From: Ancistrus triradiatus
Taxonomy: Eukaryota; Chordata; Actinopteri; Siluriformes; Loricariidae
Assembly (NCBI GenBank): GCA_025084515.1
Contig: JAJAGP010000932.1
Span: 124,001-188,000 of the forward strand
Direction of reading: 5' to 3'
Length of the DNA: 64,000 bases
Below the pieces are notes generated by a model. The model searched no databases, was not told where the DNA came from, and was given only the letters and a program-made list of their open reading frames with translations. Position numbers and translations under genes: made by a program. The stretch's first letter is position 1; each line of letters opens with the position of its first letter. Positions 11,952 to 24,087 of the stretch are shown here, one piece after another.

Positions 11952-13011
11952 TAGTGATGCTTGAAATTTTATAAACGATTTAGAAGTTCTGCATAAATGT
12001 GACTTTCAACATCATCAGTTTTTCACACAAGCGCCAAAAGTAGGTAGACAGAACCCAATTAAATGAATGAGACAAAATAATATACTTGCTCATTTATTTA
12101 TCGATGAAAACGATCAAATGTTACATTTGTAAGCGACAAAAAATGTGAACCTTCGCTTTCAGTATCTGGTGTGACCCACTTGTGCAGCCACTCTTGTGCA
12201 GTCCTGGTTTGAAAAATGTAAGGCTATTACTTCATACAGAACTGTTTCCATTCTGCATCAGTTCACAGACAGGTGCCCTGACATCTTCTTTTAGAATTTG
12301 CTGGTACCACAATGTGTCACAAATGGAATTATTATTCTTGATTGCAATGTTTTTTATTTGAACCAAAAAAGCTCTCGTTTGGACTCATCCGAAAGTTTTC
12401 AAATAGTCTTCTGGATTGTCCACATCAACTTTTTGTAGCGCAGTGGCTTTCTCCTTGCAACCCTGCCATACACAACATTAGTGTTCAGTGCTCTCCTGAC
12501 CCCAATAATGTGAGAGGGGCCTTTAGTTGATAAAAGTTATCCTGGATTCCTTTGTGAACTCATGTACTGTTACATGCCTTGCTCTTGGCATTATCTTTGT
12601 TGGTCCACTAATGGAGAGTACAAGTGGTTTGAATTTCCTCCATTTGTACAGCCTGACTGTGGACTGATGAGTCCAAACTCTAGAGATGGTTTCGTAACTT
12701 TTCTCCAGCATGATGAGCATTGACAGCTCTTTTTCTTCACATCTGATTGACATTCCGTTACTACAAGTAACTACAATTTCAACTTCAAAGTAAATGCTAA
12801 CCCTAGAGGTTCACATACTTCTGCCACTCACAGATATGTAAGACTGGATCATTTTCCTTAATTAATAAATGACCGGTATAATAATTTTTGTCTTTATCTT
12901 GAGTGAAAATCGTATGTCTTAGGCCATATTTATTCAGAAAAATTGAAGTTCTACGGTACATTAAAAAAAAAAAAAAGTTAAAAAAAAGTTCTACGGTTTT
13001 TCCACTGTACA
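11952..13011 (-). mobile_element. partial Tc1 family-2 element
   Basis: It matches the 1.6-kb element at 27972-29573 in several blocks: tcagtatctggtgtgaccc, the transposase region around 12180-12770, and the subterminal catatttat. The centre is shortened and the ends are eroded, so coordinates are approximate. Transposase remnants read on the minus strand. Confidence 0.65.
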
Positions 13012-13149
13012 TAAAACACATCAACATTAATGTGTTTGTGGCCACCATGAGCCACAAGAATAGCTTACATGTGACTTGACAAAGATTCTGCTCCTCTCTG
13101 GAATCACACAGGACAAATGTAAAAACCATCTTTACAAATACATTCCCTT

Positions 13150-14553
13150 TATGTGCAAGTTCTCCTACTTAGAAAAATAATTATTTGGTCAAACACAAAG
13201 TTCAGCATCATAGGTACACTTCAACTATGAGAGACAAAATGAGAAAAAAAAACATTTCCAGAAAATCACATTCACCAGGTTTGCACACACTGTAGCTGGT
13301 ATTTTGGCCCATCATTCGTGATGTTTTGGGGCAACACGACATTCAACTCCCTCCACAAATTTTCTATGGGGTTGAGTCTGGAGACTGGCTAGACCACTCC
13401 AGGAACTTGAAATGCTTTTTATGGAGCCACTCCTTGTTGCCCGAGCGGTGTGTTTGGGATCATTGTGATGCTGGAAGACCCAGCCACATTCCATCTTCAA
13501 TGCTCTCACTGATGGAAGGAAGTTTTTTTGGCTGAAAAATCTCACGATACATGGCCCCTTTCCATTCTTCCCTTAACACGGACCAGTTGTCCTGTCCCCT
13601 TTGCAGAAAAACAGCCCCAAAGCATGATGTTTCCACCCCCCATGCTTCACAGTAGGCACGGTGTTCTAGGGATTCGCAATCAGCATTCTTCTCCTCCTCC
13701 AAACACGACAAGTTGAGTTTTTACCAAAAAGTTCTATTTTAGTTTCATCTGACCCCTTAAATATTCTTCAATCCTCTTCTGGATAATCCATATGCTCTCT
13801 AGCAAACTTCAGACAGGCCTGGACATGTACTGGCTTTAAGCAGGGGAACATGCCTGGCACCTGCAGAATATGAGTCCTTCTCGCCATAGTGGGTGTTTAC
13901 TGATGGTAGACTTTGTTACTTTGGTCCCAGCTCTCTGCAGGTCATTCATCAGGTCCCTCCGTGTAGTTCTGGGATTTTTGCTCACCGTTCTCATGATCAT
14001 TTTGACCCAATGGGATGAGATCAGGATGAGATTGAGGGAGATTATCAATGGTCTTGTATGTCTTCCATTTTCTTACAATTGCTCTCACAGCTGATTTATC
14101 CACATCAACCTGCTTGCCTATTGTATATTCACTCTTTCCAGCCTGGCGCAGGTCTACAATTTTCTTCCTGGTGTCCTTCGACAGCTCTTGGGTCTTGGCC
14201 ATGGTTGAGTTTGGAGTCTGACTGTTTGAGGCTGTGGACAGGTGTCTTTTTATAGCAGATAACGAGGTCAAACAGGTGTCATTAATACAGGTAACGAGTG
14301 GCAGACAGAAGAGCTTCTTAAAGAAGAAGTTACAGGTCTGTGAGAGCAGAAACCTGTTTTTGTGGGTGACCAAATATTTATTTTCCACCATGATTCACAA
14401 TTAAATTCTTCTTTAAAAAATCCTACAATGTGATTCATTTTGTCCTCTCATAGTTGAAAGTGTACCTATGATTAAAATTTATAGACCTCTGTCATATTTC
14501 TAAGTAGGAGACCTTGCTCAATCAGTGGCTGACTAATACTTTTTTGTCCCACT
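13150..14553 (-). mobile_element. Tc1 family-1 element, eroded
   Basis: The transposase reads on the minus strand: start near MAKTQELSKDTRKKIVDLRQ (about 14200), helix-turn-helix YTIGKQVDVDKSAVRAIV, and QHHNDPKHTARA near 13460. The right end ctgactaatacttttttgtcccact matches the family; the left end is degraded. Multiple frameshifts. Confidence 0.78.
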
Positions 14554-14579
14554 TAGGCTGAGATCTGGTGACTGTGAAG

Positions 14580-14604
14580 GCCAGCTAGCCAGCCAGCCAG
14601 CCAG
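14580..14604. repeat. short (CCAG)n repeat
   Basis: About five tandem CCAG/AGCC units. Confidence 0.75.
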
Positions 14605-14897
14605 AACAAAAGATTGATATTGTTTTACTACTCATAAAACAATTTAGTGATGTAAACTCCCATCAGGATAGAAGTGTCACAGTGATCCGTCACAATATCT
14701 TGTATTGATTTGCACTGACTTCTCACTTTAAAAAGACAAGTGGATGCAAACCATGCCAGTAAGATCTGCTCCTCTGACCCCCATAACTGAGCCAATAATG
14801 ATTTAAGTAAATGTTTCAGCTTAAACCACAGAGTAAAGTCTCCACCAGGCTGTATGGGAATGAAACCTAGGAAGCATAGCTACTGTGAGACTTCAAG

Positions 14898-15930
14898 CAC
14901 TTCATTGGGAACACCTTACACATACACTTTCTTACCATAATCTAACCAGCCAATTGTGTGGAAGCAGTGAAATGCATAAAATCACGCAGATATGGGCAAG
15001 CAGCTTCATGTAATGTTCACATCAACAATCAGAATGGGTAGCTCAGTGCTTTTGAGCATGGCATAATTGTTAGTGTCACACAGGCTGGTTTGAGTACTTC
15101 TACACAACTGCAGATCTCATGGGATTTTCACACACAACAGTCTCTACAGTTTTTACTCAGAATGGTGCAACAAAGAAAATAAACATCCAGTAAGCTGCAG
15201 TTCTGTGGACAGAAGTGCTTTGTTGATGAGAGGTCAACACAGAATCACCAAACTGGTTTGAGCTGACAGAAATGCTATAGTAACTCCGTACAAAGTTGGT
15301 GAGCGGACAAGCATCTCAGAATGCACAGCATATCAAACTTTAAAGTGGAACACTTTAAAACAGCACACCGGGGTCTGTGTCAGCTATGAACAGAACACTC
15401 TCGCTGCAGTGGGCACAGGCTCACTGAAAACTGGAAAAATGTAACCTGATCTGATGAATCTCAATTTCTGCTGAGGCACACAAATAGTATGGTCAGAAAT
15501 TTTCGCCAACAGCATGCATCCATGAGCCCAATCTGCCTCGTCCCAGCAGTCCTAGTTGGTGGACATGGTGTAAAGGTGTGGAAAATGTTTTTTTGGCACA
15601 CATTCGGCCCATTAACAGCAATGAAATATCACTTGCGTATTCATACTCTAATGACTACAGCTTCATAATGCACCATGTCACAAAGCAAAAGTCATCTCAA
15701 ACAGGTCTCAAAGTGTTCTTCAGTGGCATTCCTAGTCCCTGTATCTGAATCCAATAGAACACCTTAGGGATGTGGTAGAACAGGAGATTCACATCAGGAA
15801 TCATGTAAGCATCTAGCAGAATCTCAAAGGAATGCTTCCAACACCTTATGGAATCCATGGCCACGAACCACTGAGGCTGTTTTGAGAGCAAAGAAAGCCC
15901 CTTTGTAGTACTGCTATAGTGCCCCTAAGA
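14898..15930 (+). mobile_element. Tc1-like element with CACTTCATTRGGAACACC end, decayed
   Basis: The left end cacttcattgggaacacctta is a common fish Tc1 terminus. Plus-strand sequence retains transposase traces: a TDESQFLLRHT-like stretch near 15450, QHASMSPICLVPAVLV-like near 15510, and an SNRTP-type region near 15740. Stops are frequent. The right end is eroded, so the end is approximate. Confidence 0.6.
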
Positions 15931-16791
15931 AGGTGTGTTTTGTGTGTGTATACATTTGTGAGTATATATTTCTAAAATGAGAAGAAAAATCAAGCAGAAT
16001 GATATGGATTAATGATATAATGTAAAAAAGAACCCTCTTATGAACAGTTACTATAAATCAATCTCTTCCTTTTTGTAAACACCTATATTTTCAGGATTCT
16101 GTCATTTGCAATTTCTAGTTAATATATAGGCATATAAAAAACAATTATGCTACTAGCAGCATGAATAATTCAGACCGCACATCCTCTCTTAATTAAGCTA
16201 CATGCAACAGTGTCACGGTAGCCAAGTTTCATTCTCACACACCCTGCAGGTAAGGCTCTCATTTATACACACACAATTCGATTAACACTCAATCACTGTT
16301 CAGCCTGGTTAAGCTAAAGGCCAGCATAATCTATTAGTAACTGGTGAAATGCTATGGTATTGAAAATGGGTTGGCATGATTCATATTTTCCTGCAGTAGA
16401 TGCCTAAACAATGCAATATGCCACTTCAAATTAGCCAAGTCCAAGTTCTTGCATTGGGTCTGCTTAAAAAGAGAAAACCTTCCTGTATGGATGCACTTAA
16501 TGCTGGTGAATACTTCCCTAAACAATGTAATAGTTAAACCCTATCGCTTAGGTTTAAGGATGTTTTCCCAACTCCTATCAGCTAGACAAATAAATAATAG
16601 AAACGGTTCAGTGGTTAGGGCTCTGGGCTATGGATGGAAAGGTTGAGGGTTGGGATCTTGGGCAAAACTTTTAGCTCTCTCTGCTCCAGGGTCACATTAT
16701 CATGACTGACATATGACTGTGGGCTCATCTCCAACTTGGTAACAAAATGGGACATGTAAGAATTTTTTTTCTTTGTGCTGTGCACCAGTGT

Positions 16792-17255
16792 ATGTGGGCC
16801 AAAAGTCTGAGACCACTAGTGAAAATGCTTGTTTGGTTCTCTGTGAAGAATGATTTTTACTTGCTGCAGGAGAATTACCCAAAACATACCTCAAAGTATT
16901 GCAACAACTACTTGAAGAACAAGGAAGATCAAGAGAGCTGAGTGTCATTGACTCTCCACCACAGTCACCCGACCTAAACCCCATCGAGCATTGACGGAGG
17001 CACTTGATGACATTCAACATCAAAAGACTGTTGCACATTGTAACTCAACTCTAACATCATCAGATTATGCACAAACTTGTGGAAACCATGCCACCTCAAG
17101 TGTATGAGGTGGCATCAAAAAGATGTTTCTTCAAAGACTCAGCTTTACCCTTAAATTGATAAGCTAATCATATGATTTGTAATGGTAAAAATTCCTTGTA
17201 TTACAGAAAATGCAAAGCATTTTCACTAGTGGTCTTGTACCTTTGGTTCCCACTG
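16792..17255 (+). mobile_element. Tc1 deletion derivative, 0.46 kb
   Basis: Inverted ends: ccaaaagtctgagaccact then agtgaaaatgc on the left, and gcattttcactagtggtctt then ttggttcccactg on the right. A TA follows the right end. Between them sits only the 3' part of a transposase (QSPDLNPIEH-like, near 16960-16990). It is an internally deleted, non-autonomous copy. Confidence 0.78.
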
Positions 17256-17509
17256 TACATGATAACAATAAATGCTGTGTATTTGATCTATTTATGCATC
17301 TAGGGTTACACTATAAAAGCCACCATGAGTAAAAGTTCAGTTGTTATTCATGGTGGGTTGGCAAAGTGAGCGTCAAAGTTGTGTGGTTGGCATCCCACTC
17401 AGGGAGCATTTTCTCCTGAACCCAATGAATTCTGGAATAGGCTCTGGAATCTCCTGTTATAGGGAAAAATTGTGTTATTGTAACTTCTCAATCAATAATG
17501 ATGGCCTAC

Positions 17510-18120
17510 CTCTAGGGAGCTCATGGACAGTGTGGACACGGTCTCACTCTTTGACATCATGCCCGAGTCCCCTGGTTCACATGCGCTGTTAGTCATGTGG
17601 CCTTCACTGGAGATGATCTGCATGGGCGAGTCCTTCTCTGAGCATGGCACACTCACTCTCTCAGTAGGAAAGTTCTTTAGTCCAAAGCCTGGCACAGACT
17701 CTCCTCCAGCTGTGTTGCTCAGATGAATGAGTCTGGTCTGAGGAACATGTTCAATGCTGATGTTGTACTTGGAGTCCTCTTTGCTTGGTTTAGTTGACCT
17801 GAGAGTGGTGGCAGTTATGGTGTTGTTATTGTAGCCCTGACTCATCCCTCCTCCGTCAGAACTTGCGCTGCCCCCCTCCAGTTGTTTAAAAAGCTCTCCA
17901 TCACACACGTAAATGGCTTTGGCTCCAGGCAACTCGGTGCTGATACCCGCCGTGGCCCCCTTGTCTCGGCGCAAAGTGAGAGTGTGGTTGCCAAATTCTG
18001 CCACGTTCTGCAGGTGCACTTTGGCCATGCTGGCTGGCATCGTGTTGAAGTTGGAGCCCTTCTGCACAGACAGTTGTTGAGGCTTCTCTTCACCCTGCAG
18101 CGAGGAGCGCTTCCCTGGGC
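17510..18120 (-). CDS. adgrb1: adgrb1 exon: large cytoplasmic tail exon
   Basis: The 611-nt exon has acceptor tgtcttccag and donor gtaggcca. It contributes 203 complete codons after the split Gly. Recognisable BAI1 islands are NFNTMPASMAKVHLQN, NHTLTLRRDKG, DGELFKQLE, KYNISIEHVPQTRLIHLS and SETVSTLSMSSLE. Between the last two lies a low-conservation stretch where mammalian BAI1 carries, in my memory, a long polyproline run; here there is none. It is the main site where this protein could differ in partner binding. No frame breaks. Confidence 0.95.
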
Positions 18121-18758
18121 CTGGAAGACACAGCATAAGATACCTAAAACACTGTCGTGTCTAATAAACAAAGGAAGGCTATATAATTCAGTGGACAAAA
18201 TCCTCATCACTGGAACGATGCTGCGTCAAGAATCATTTCATACACTTTTTCTTTTCCTCCAGGGGGCGCTATTACCACACAAATGACTTTTGAGCGAGCC
18301 CATTGTTGAAATTTTATAATTGCTAAAAACCATGCCTGGCAACCACTTTGCACCAGAGAAACTCAAATTCTTATAAGCCATATCCATATAAAAATACAAA
18401 TTTTGCTAAACACCAAACTATCAGTGGCAACTCTTCGGGTTTAGATACAGATTAATTGCTACCATCACAATAATACCAACAATAAATTGTATTTATTTCA
18501 CATTAGATACTTAAAGACATATCAAATACTATATTGTTTACAAATTATCCTTTGAAATCACCTTTTGTGCTTTTTTTGTCTTTCAGTCTGAAATCAAAAT
18601 CCATAAAACATCTTTCCAGCTTTATTTACACATTTTGTCATTCCAACCATTATAAAAACTGAAAAAAGTTCAGTTCTTTATTCATTTTAATTAAAAAATT
18701 CGTAATTATTACCATATTTATCAACATTAATAACACAAAAAAGCAAATACGATAATAA

Positions 18759-19580
18759 CAGGGTTGGAAACATCATTTTAAACCCTGTACAGCCATCTTT
18801 TCCTTCAATAGCAGCCATCAGTCTTGAATACTGATGTCTACCCCAGCTTTGCAAACCTAGATTGGGGTTATTTGCACAATCTTACTTGCAGTTTTTCAAG
18901 TTCAGGCCAGTTTCATGTTGAGAAGCAATTGGCTGCATTCTTTTTACGTCAGGGGTCTGACTTGGCCACCCAAGGACATGCACCTTAATAGCCATAACCC
19001 ACTGTTTCTTTTTGTCGTTGTTGTTTTTTGTGGTGTATTTATGCTCATTGTCATGTTGGAAGCTAAACCACCAGCCCATCTTCAGCTGCCAAGCAGAGGG
19101 TAGCAGGTCTTCCTCAAAATATTGGGAATAGTTGTTAGCATCCATTTCTCTTTCTGTCCTGATCAATTGTCCAGTCATTACTGACAAAAGACCTATAACA
19201 TAATGCTATAACCATGCTTCGTTAACAGTACATATGCCATATTTTGTGTGGAGTGCCGTGTCAAAACCACAAACAAGACTCAACGTGGCACATCAGAAAA
19301 GACTGACCAATCTCAGCCATAAAGACGTGTAAGTCCTTTATATTTCCACTGGCCTCTTTGTAGTCTCCCTGATCAATATCCTCCTGGCTCAGTCATCAGT
19401 TTGGAGAGACGGTCCAATTATTCAAGGGGTTGGTGATGCCTTACACTCTCTACTTCTAAATAATGGTCTGAACAGTACACTATAGGATATTTAAAGCCTC
19501 TGAAATATGTTGTATCCCTCTACTTGTGCCTTTTCACAACTTTAACCCGGACATTTTTTGAAAGCACCTTTCCAACCCTG
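18759..19580 (-). mobile_element. Tc1-like element with CAGGGTTGGAAA ends, decayed
   Basis: The left end cagggttggaaa and right end tttccaaccctg are inverted. The minus strand contains a transposase fragment with FEEDLLPSAW, FQHDNEHKYTTK (second catalytic Asp region) and LGWPSQTPDVKRMQ in place of SPDLNPIE. About half normal Tc1 length. Confidence 0.7.
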
Positions 19581-19800
19581 GTGAATCTGTGTTACCATGC
19601 ACTACTAGTAGTGGATTCATCTAGGAACATAAATTTTGACTCTGAAGTAAACTGATGATGTCAGAGGGACCCCATTTATTCTAATGTGTAATTTTTCAAA
19701 TCTACTTGTGGAAACAATATGCCATTAATTCAAATAATATACAGATATTTGTCAGTTAACATCCATGACACTGGTCTGTGGTAGCTGTGTCTGTGGGACA

Positions 19801-20014
19801 CTGGTCTGGGACTGTGGTAGCCTAGCGGTTAAGGTACTGGACTCTGGACCACAAGGTCCAGGGTTCAAATCCCACCTCTGCCAAGTTGCCACTGTTGGGT
19901 CCTTGAGCAAGACCCTTAACCCACAATTGCTTGGATTGTAAGACTGTATCAATTGTAAGTCGCTCTGGATAAGGGTGTCTGCTAAAAGCTGTAAATGTAA
20001 ATGTAAATGTAAAT
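19801..20014 (+). mobile_element. tRNA-derived SINE, copy B
   Basis: Nearly identical to copy A: tagcctagcggttaag, ggttcaaatcccacc, gtaagtcgctctggataagg, and a longer (TGTAAA)n tail. The high identity suggests a fairly recent insertion. Confidence 0.85.
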
Positions 20015-20193
20015 GACACGTTCTGTGAAATTGCACGTTACGTGATCTGGACGTTACGATTCGAATACCTCATATTCTGTACTTAGCAATGCTAAATGAG
20101 ATACTGTAGTGTACCATTTATTGACCAAAAAGACAAGATACTGAGTGTTCCATACACTCATTTATTTAATATCAACACTGACTGCCACATATT

Positions 20194-21681
20194 GGGCCTC
20201 ATTCATGAAACCTTTTTAAAAAGACGAGCAAACTATGAGTAAATTACACGTGAAATGGACCTTCCCGAAAACTTTCCACCAGATTCACGAGCGCTAATGA
20301 ATACCAATTGTTCGTAAATCAAGCGCGCGTACCCGTTCATTTACAAGTGGCATACAATTACCATAAACCATGCCCATGAATAACAAATGACCACCATAAA
20401 AGAAAGCCTCTGGACTGAAAGACCACAGCAAAAATCCCTCAAAATGTCTCAGAAAAAGCAAAAGTAAAACAAAAAATATTCAGATGTGTAAACTGACTTC
20501 TTATTGAATTAAGTGCATTTAAATAGAATTTTTAAGAGTCCACAATGGCAGCTTGGCAGCAAATTACATGTACTATATAAATGCAGTTACCTCGATTACC
20601 AGAACAATCCGAGGTGAAGAGGAAATGGTTCGACATGAAGCTTGAATCTAAAAAATGTATCAGCACCCGGCAGGTACTTTTTCAAACAGGAGCCTCCATC
20701 ATCGGGCTGTCTGTCTGTCACAGACAAATCGGCAGCATTATGCCTATAACTTCTTTGTCAGGTAACTATTATTCCTAAGGGTGACAGTGATCTGCAGATG
20801 GACCTAAATCTGATGATAAGTTAAGCATGCATTTTTTGTGCCATTTTCACCTAATCCTAGTCAAAATGGTCACGTTGAACAGGTCCTCACTGCAAAGGAT
20901 ATGCATTAATAAATGCTGCTGTTTGGTTGACTCTGAAATGCAGTCAACTCTGAAAAAATAAATAATGTAATATTAGAAATTGGTTGTAAATTAGAAAAGA
21001 GCATGCTTTGTCTAAACGGATAGAACTATCAAAATGAATGGTTGTCACTTGGCTTGGATTTCATTGAACCAGTCATTCATACTTTTTTACATTATAATTA
21101 TTAGATTTATTTAAACAGCATCTTCCTTACACACTACCACCGCTCAGCCACTGAGCCAAAGTGCCACTTGTGAACGAAACAGGATTCTGACTGAAGCAGT
21201 AAATTTATGAAGCAGTGATGTGCATAAATTATTCTTTCAAAGGAATAAATAAAACACTCAGAGAAATATGCAATGCAATCAAAAGTCCAACACAGTCAAA
21301 TATTGTGTGTACTGTTTGGATGGTCTGGTGTGTATTTGTGTTTCGCTTTTGGAGAGAACACACCATTTCAGAAAAATACAACTTTCTCTGAATAACAGCC
21401 TGTATTATTAAACAGAGTGCTTGTTGAGTGTAATTTCCTTGCCTTTTCTGTTTTTAAGTATTATGTAATTCTTTAGTCAATACTTGAATTACAGTTCAGT
21501 CATGTCTGATGACACTTTTGGTGTCTTTTGTACGTTACGCACACTTTAAGCATGCTCAGGACCAGATGTAAATTTTGATCATACTTACTAACATTTTGGA
21601 ATTACGAACATTTAGGAGAAAAGTGTTTTACAAACAATTAATGTGCAAATACATTCTGTTCGCGTTTCATGAATGAGGCCC
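20194..21681 (+). mobile_element. PIF/Harbinger-type element, 1.49 kb
   Basis: The termini gggcctcattcatgaaa (20194) and tttcatgaatgaggccc (21681) are a perfect inverted repeat of at least 17 bases. ATT stands on both sides (20191-20193, 21682-21684), the 3-base duplication expected for Harbinger. The interior keeps a Myb/SANT-like protein remnant at about 20545-20690 but no transposase frame, so it is probably non-autonomous. Confidence 0.85.
20545..20690 (+). pseudogene. Myb/SANT-like DNA-binding protein remnant of Harbinger
   Basis: Plus-strand frames read AAWQQITCTI, then after a frame change LPEQSEVKRKWFDMKLESKK followed by CISTRQ. The pattern W-x-x-I-T then V-K-x-K-W-x-D-x-K is that of the Myb-like accessory protein of Harbinger elements. 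A stop lies between the two parts. Identification is by pattern memory. Confidence 0.65.
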
Positions 21682-21772
21682 ATTGATTTTACATTTTGTT
21701 CTATTTGTGATGGGTAAACTCTTCTCTCTGTAAAGCTACATGTGGCGCATAGCTTTGCTCACCCCTTTTTTT

Positions 21773-21775
<3 letters not shown>

Positions 21776-21808
<33 letters not shown>
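21776..21808. repeat. microsatellite (CT)n
   Basis: About 16 CT units inside the intron, just outside the Harbinger element. Confidence 0.9.
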
Positions 21809-21811
<3 letters not shown>

Positions 21812-22997
21812 CACACATTTATGCAATGAGAATCATTTAGCTGACAGCAAAACATATTTCCTGCTGTGTTTACATTGGGAGCAAGTATTTCAGAAGAGCT
21901 CAGGGAACTGAGAAGTGTGCAGAAACTGTGAGAGGATGAGAGAAACAGGCATATATAAGTTCTCCGCTTGTTGTCTGCCACAAATAAAAACTAATTCTCA
22001 AATAGAAGCTAATCTACAACTGTCCACAAACCTTGCATGGTTCTTGCAGATACAGCAGGCATAATTCAGGTGGAAACACCTGCTCATCGCCATCATCTCA
22101 GTGCTAACAAGGAGAGCAATGCCAGGAAAATGTTTCTCAGCGTTCGCTCATCTCACACTGACGCCATTCATTTGTTTGAGATATGCTTCACAAAGCCAGA
22201 CTGTTCAGGGTGAATATCCTCCAAATGTAGAGATTCCATAATTTTTGCCAGAGGTTGTAGTATTAATATTAGCACTACTGTCTATTCAATAATCAAATTT
22301 AATTTACAGTACATAGCATTTGATGTGCTTGTGTATGGAGGATCCTCAGTGTACAAAATAGGATAAAACTTTCATAGTGTAGAGCTCCTTGTGCTGACAC
22401 AACTGAATTGTGTTATTTTATACTATATAAAACTACTATTGCCCACACAAAATGTGAACAAGCAAACATAACATTTGAGCGATGGACTCTCTAACTCTGG
22501 GACTGAGCGCAGTAAGAACACTGTCTGCATCACGGCAAACCGCCTCTGGAAGCAACAACATTATTCATCAGGAGCTTCATCAAGTGTGTTTCCATGGCCA
22601 GTAAGCTTCACATGAGTCTAAAGTGGCATCAGTGATTGTTTATAGACACTGCGCTCTCAATCAATAACTAATCTACATTTTCTGTTTTCTCTCTGAGCTC
22701 TGTTCCGGTACCAGTTCCAGCCCCATACAGTAAGATGTTCACTGAAGCTTCACTCAAGCTGTTTCTGTCATCAGCTCCAGCCCTACCATACCCAGGCCAC
22801 ACCAGAGGGCAGTAACTCTCTCTCTCCTCCGGTTGGCTGGGGATGACGTGGACTTTCCTGCTTAGACTCAAGATCCTAGTGGGACTCTGTGTATCGGACT
22901 ACATAATGCCGATGTGCATATTTTACATTATTTAATTAGAACCATCACTAGAAGACTTATTTTTCTAGAAAAATTAGTTTGATTCTTACATTTATCA

Positions 22998-23219
22998 TCT
23001 ATGCCACCTAAGGAGGATGGGTTCCTTTTTTAGTCTTGGTCCTCCCAAGGTTTCTTCCTCATAACGCTTAGGGAGTTTTTCCTTGCCACTGTCACCCCAG
23101 GCTTGCTCAATCTGGGATTGGCCGCAGATAATAGAAGATAATATAGAATTGTAAAGTTGCTTTGAGACAATGCTCCATTGTAAAAAGCACTATATAAATA
23201 AATCTGACTTGACTTGACT
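22998..23219 (+). repeat. dispersed retroposon-like repeat, copy 1
   Basis: Shared blocks with 40937-41159: cttggtcctcccaaggtttc, gagtttttccttgccactgt, tttgagacaatgctccattg, then a CTTGA-type simple tail (ctgacttgacttgac). The simple tail suggests a 3' end of a LINE or a SINE that borrows one. No Pol III boxes were obvious. Confidence 0.7.
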
Positions 23220-23549
23220 CAAAGCCACTATGCATAATGCCAAGTGACTTGTATAGCACGCTGCCGTTGCACTATAGAAGGACTGGAAACCCATTATTTG
23301 CACTTACAAATCAGGCTTCACCATCTGTCTGACAAATATGGGTTTGGTGGAATCCAGGAGGAAGCTACTTGCCCAAATGCAAATGCCAACTGGAGAAATA
23401 ATGGTCTGGGGCTGTTTTTAATGGCTTTGGCTAGGGTATTGATGTACCTGCTTAGATCGCCTTGATAATAAAATGTCCATTAAAACTCCCTGTTTTCACC
23501 CAAAAAACACACACACACGGGCGCACACGCGCACACACGCGCACACACG

Positions 23550-24040
23550 TCTTACTATACTTGTGTGGAAATTCCATTGGCATGAATGCAGCTAATTATT
23601 GCTACACCTACACCTACCCCTAACCTTAATCTCAGTAACCTAAAGCAAGTCTTTTGGCTCTTTTGTTTTTTGAAATACAAATTGCCGTTTTTTGTAAAGC
23701 AACAACAACAACAAAAAAGTTTAAAAAGTGAGAACCGGAAAAACTGTCCTCACAAGTCAAAATTCCAGGTTTTCCTATCATTGTACGGACATTTGGTCCT
23801 CACAAGTATGGCAAGACGAGGTACACACACACCCACACACCTGGTAAATATATACTGTGGGGACTTTCCATAGACATAATGATTACTGTAGCCAATTGAT
23901 ACTACATCTATAGAAGCCCTAACGCTAACCAAAAGCAAATGTTTTGACTCTTGTTTTTCAAAAGAAAGTTGCAGTTTTCCTCACAGGGTCCTGGCAAATG
24001 TCCCTACAAGGCAAAAAATGTCAAATCTTTCTATCCTTTC

Positions 24041-24083
<43 letters not shown>
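23550..24083. repeat. tandem pair of a microsatellite-linked fish repeat
   Basis: Two related units of roughly 270-330 bases each start near tactatacttgtgtgg and tatactgtggggactttcc. Each contains cctaaccttaa- or ccctaacgctaacc-type text, a t/gcctcacaagtc-type motif, and ends in a CA/ACAC tract. The second ends in (CA)n at 24042-24083. Similar units occur near 27700-27947 and 34775-34995. Not protein-coding. Confidence 0.6.
24042..24083. repeat. microsatellite (CA)n
   Basis: About 20 CA units. Confidence 0.92.

Positions 24084-24087
<4 letters not shown>

Larger units (their letters stand above)
9280..17509 (-). other. adgrb1 intron, 8.2 kb
   Basis: Contains one tRNA-derived SINE (10693-10890), a partial family-2 Tc1 (11952-13011), a family-1 Tc1 (13150-14553), a third Tc1 type (about 14898-15930) and a short deletion derivative (about 16792-17255). 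The parts at 9281-10690 and 10900-11950 show no recognised coding content. A short stretch near 10590-10640 resembles ends of other fish DNA elements (gcgataaaacgataatgat). Confidence 0.85.

Noticed and set aside
17882..18286. 134-codon plus-strand frame
   Set aside because: Antisense shadow of the large adgrb1 tail exon.
22668..22871. 67-codon minus-strand frame with GTGTGT-like repeats
   Set aside because: Short, no recognised family, no splice context in frame with adgrb1; probably chance.
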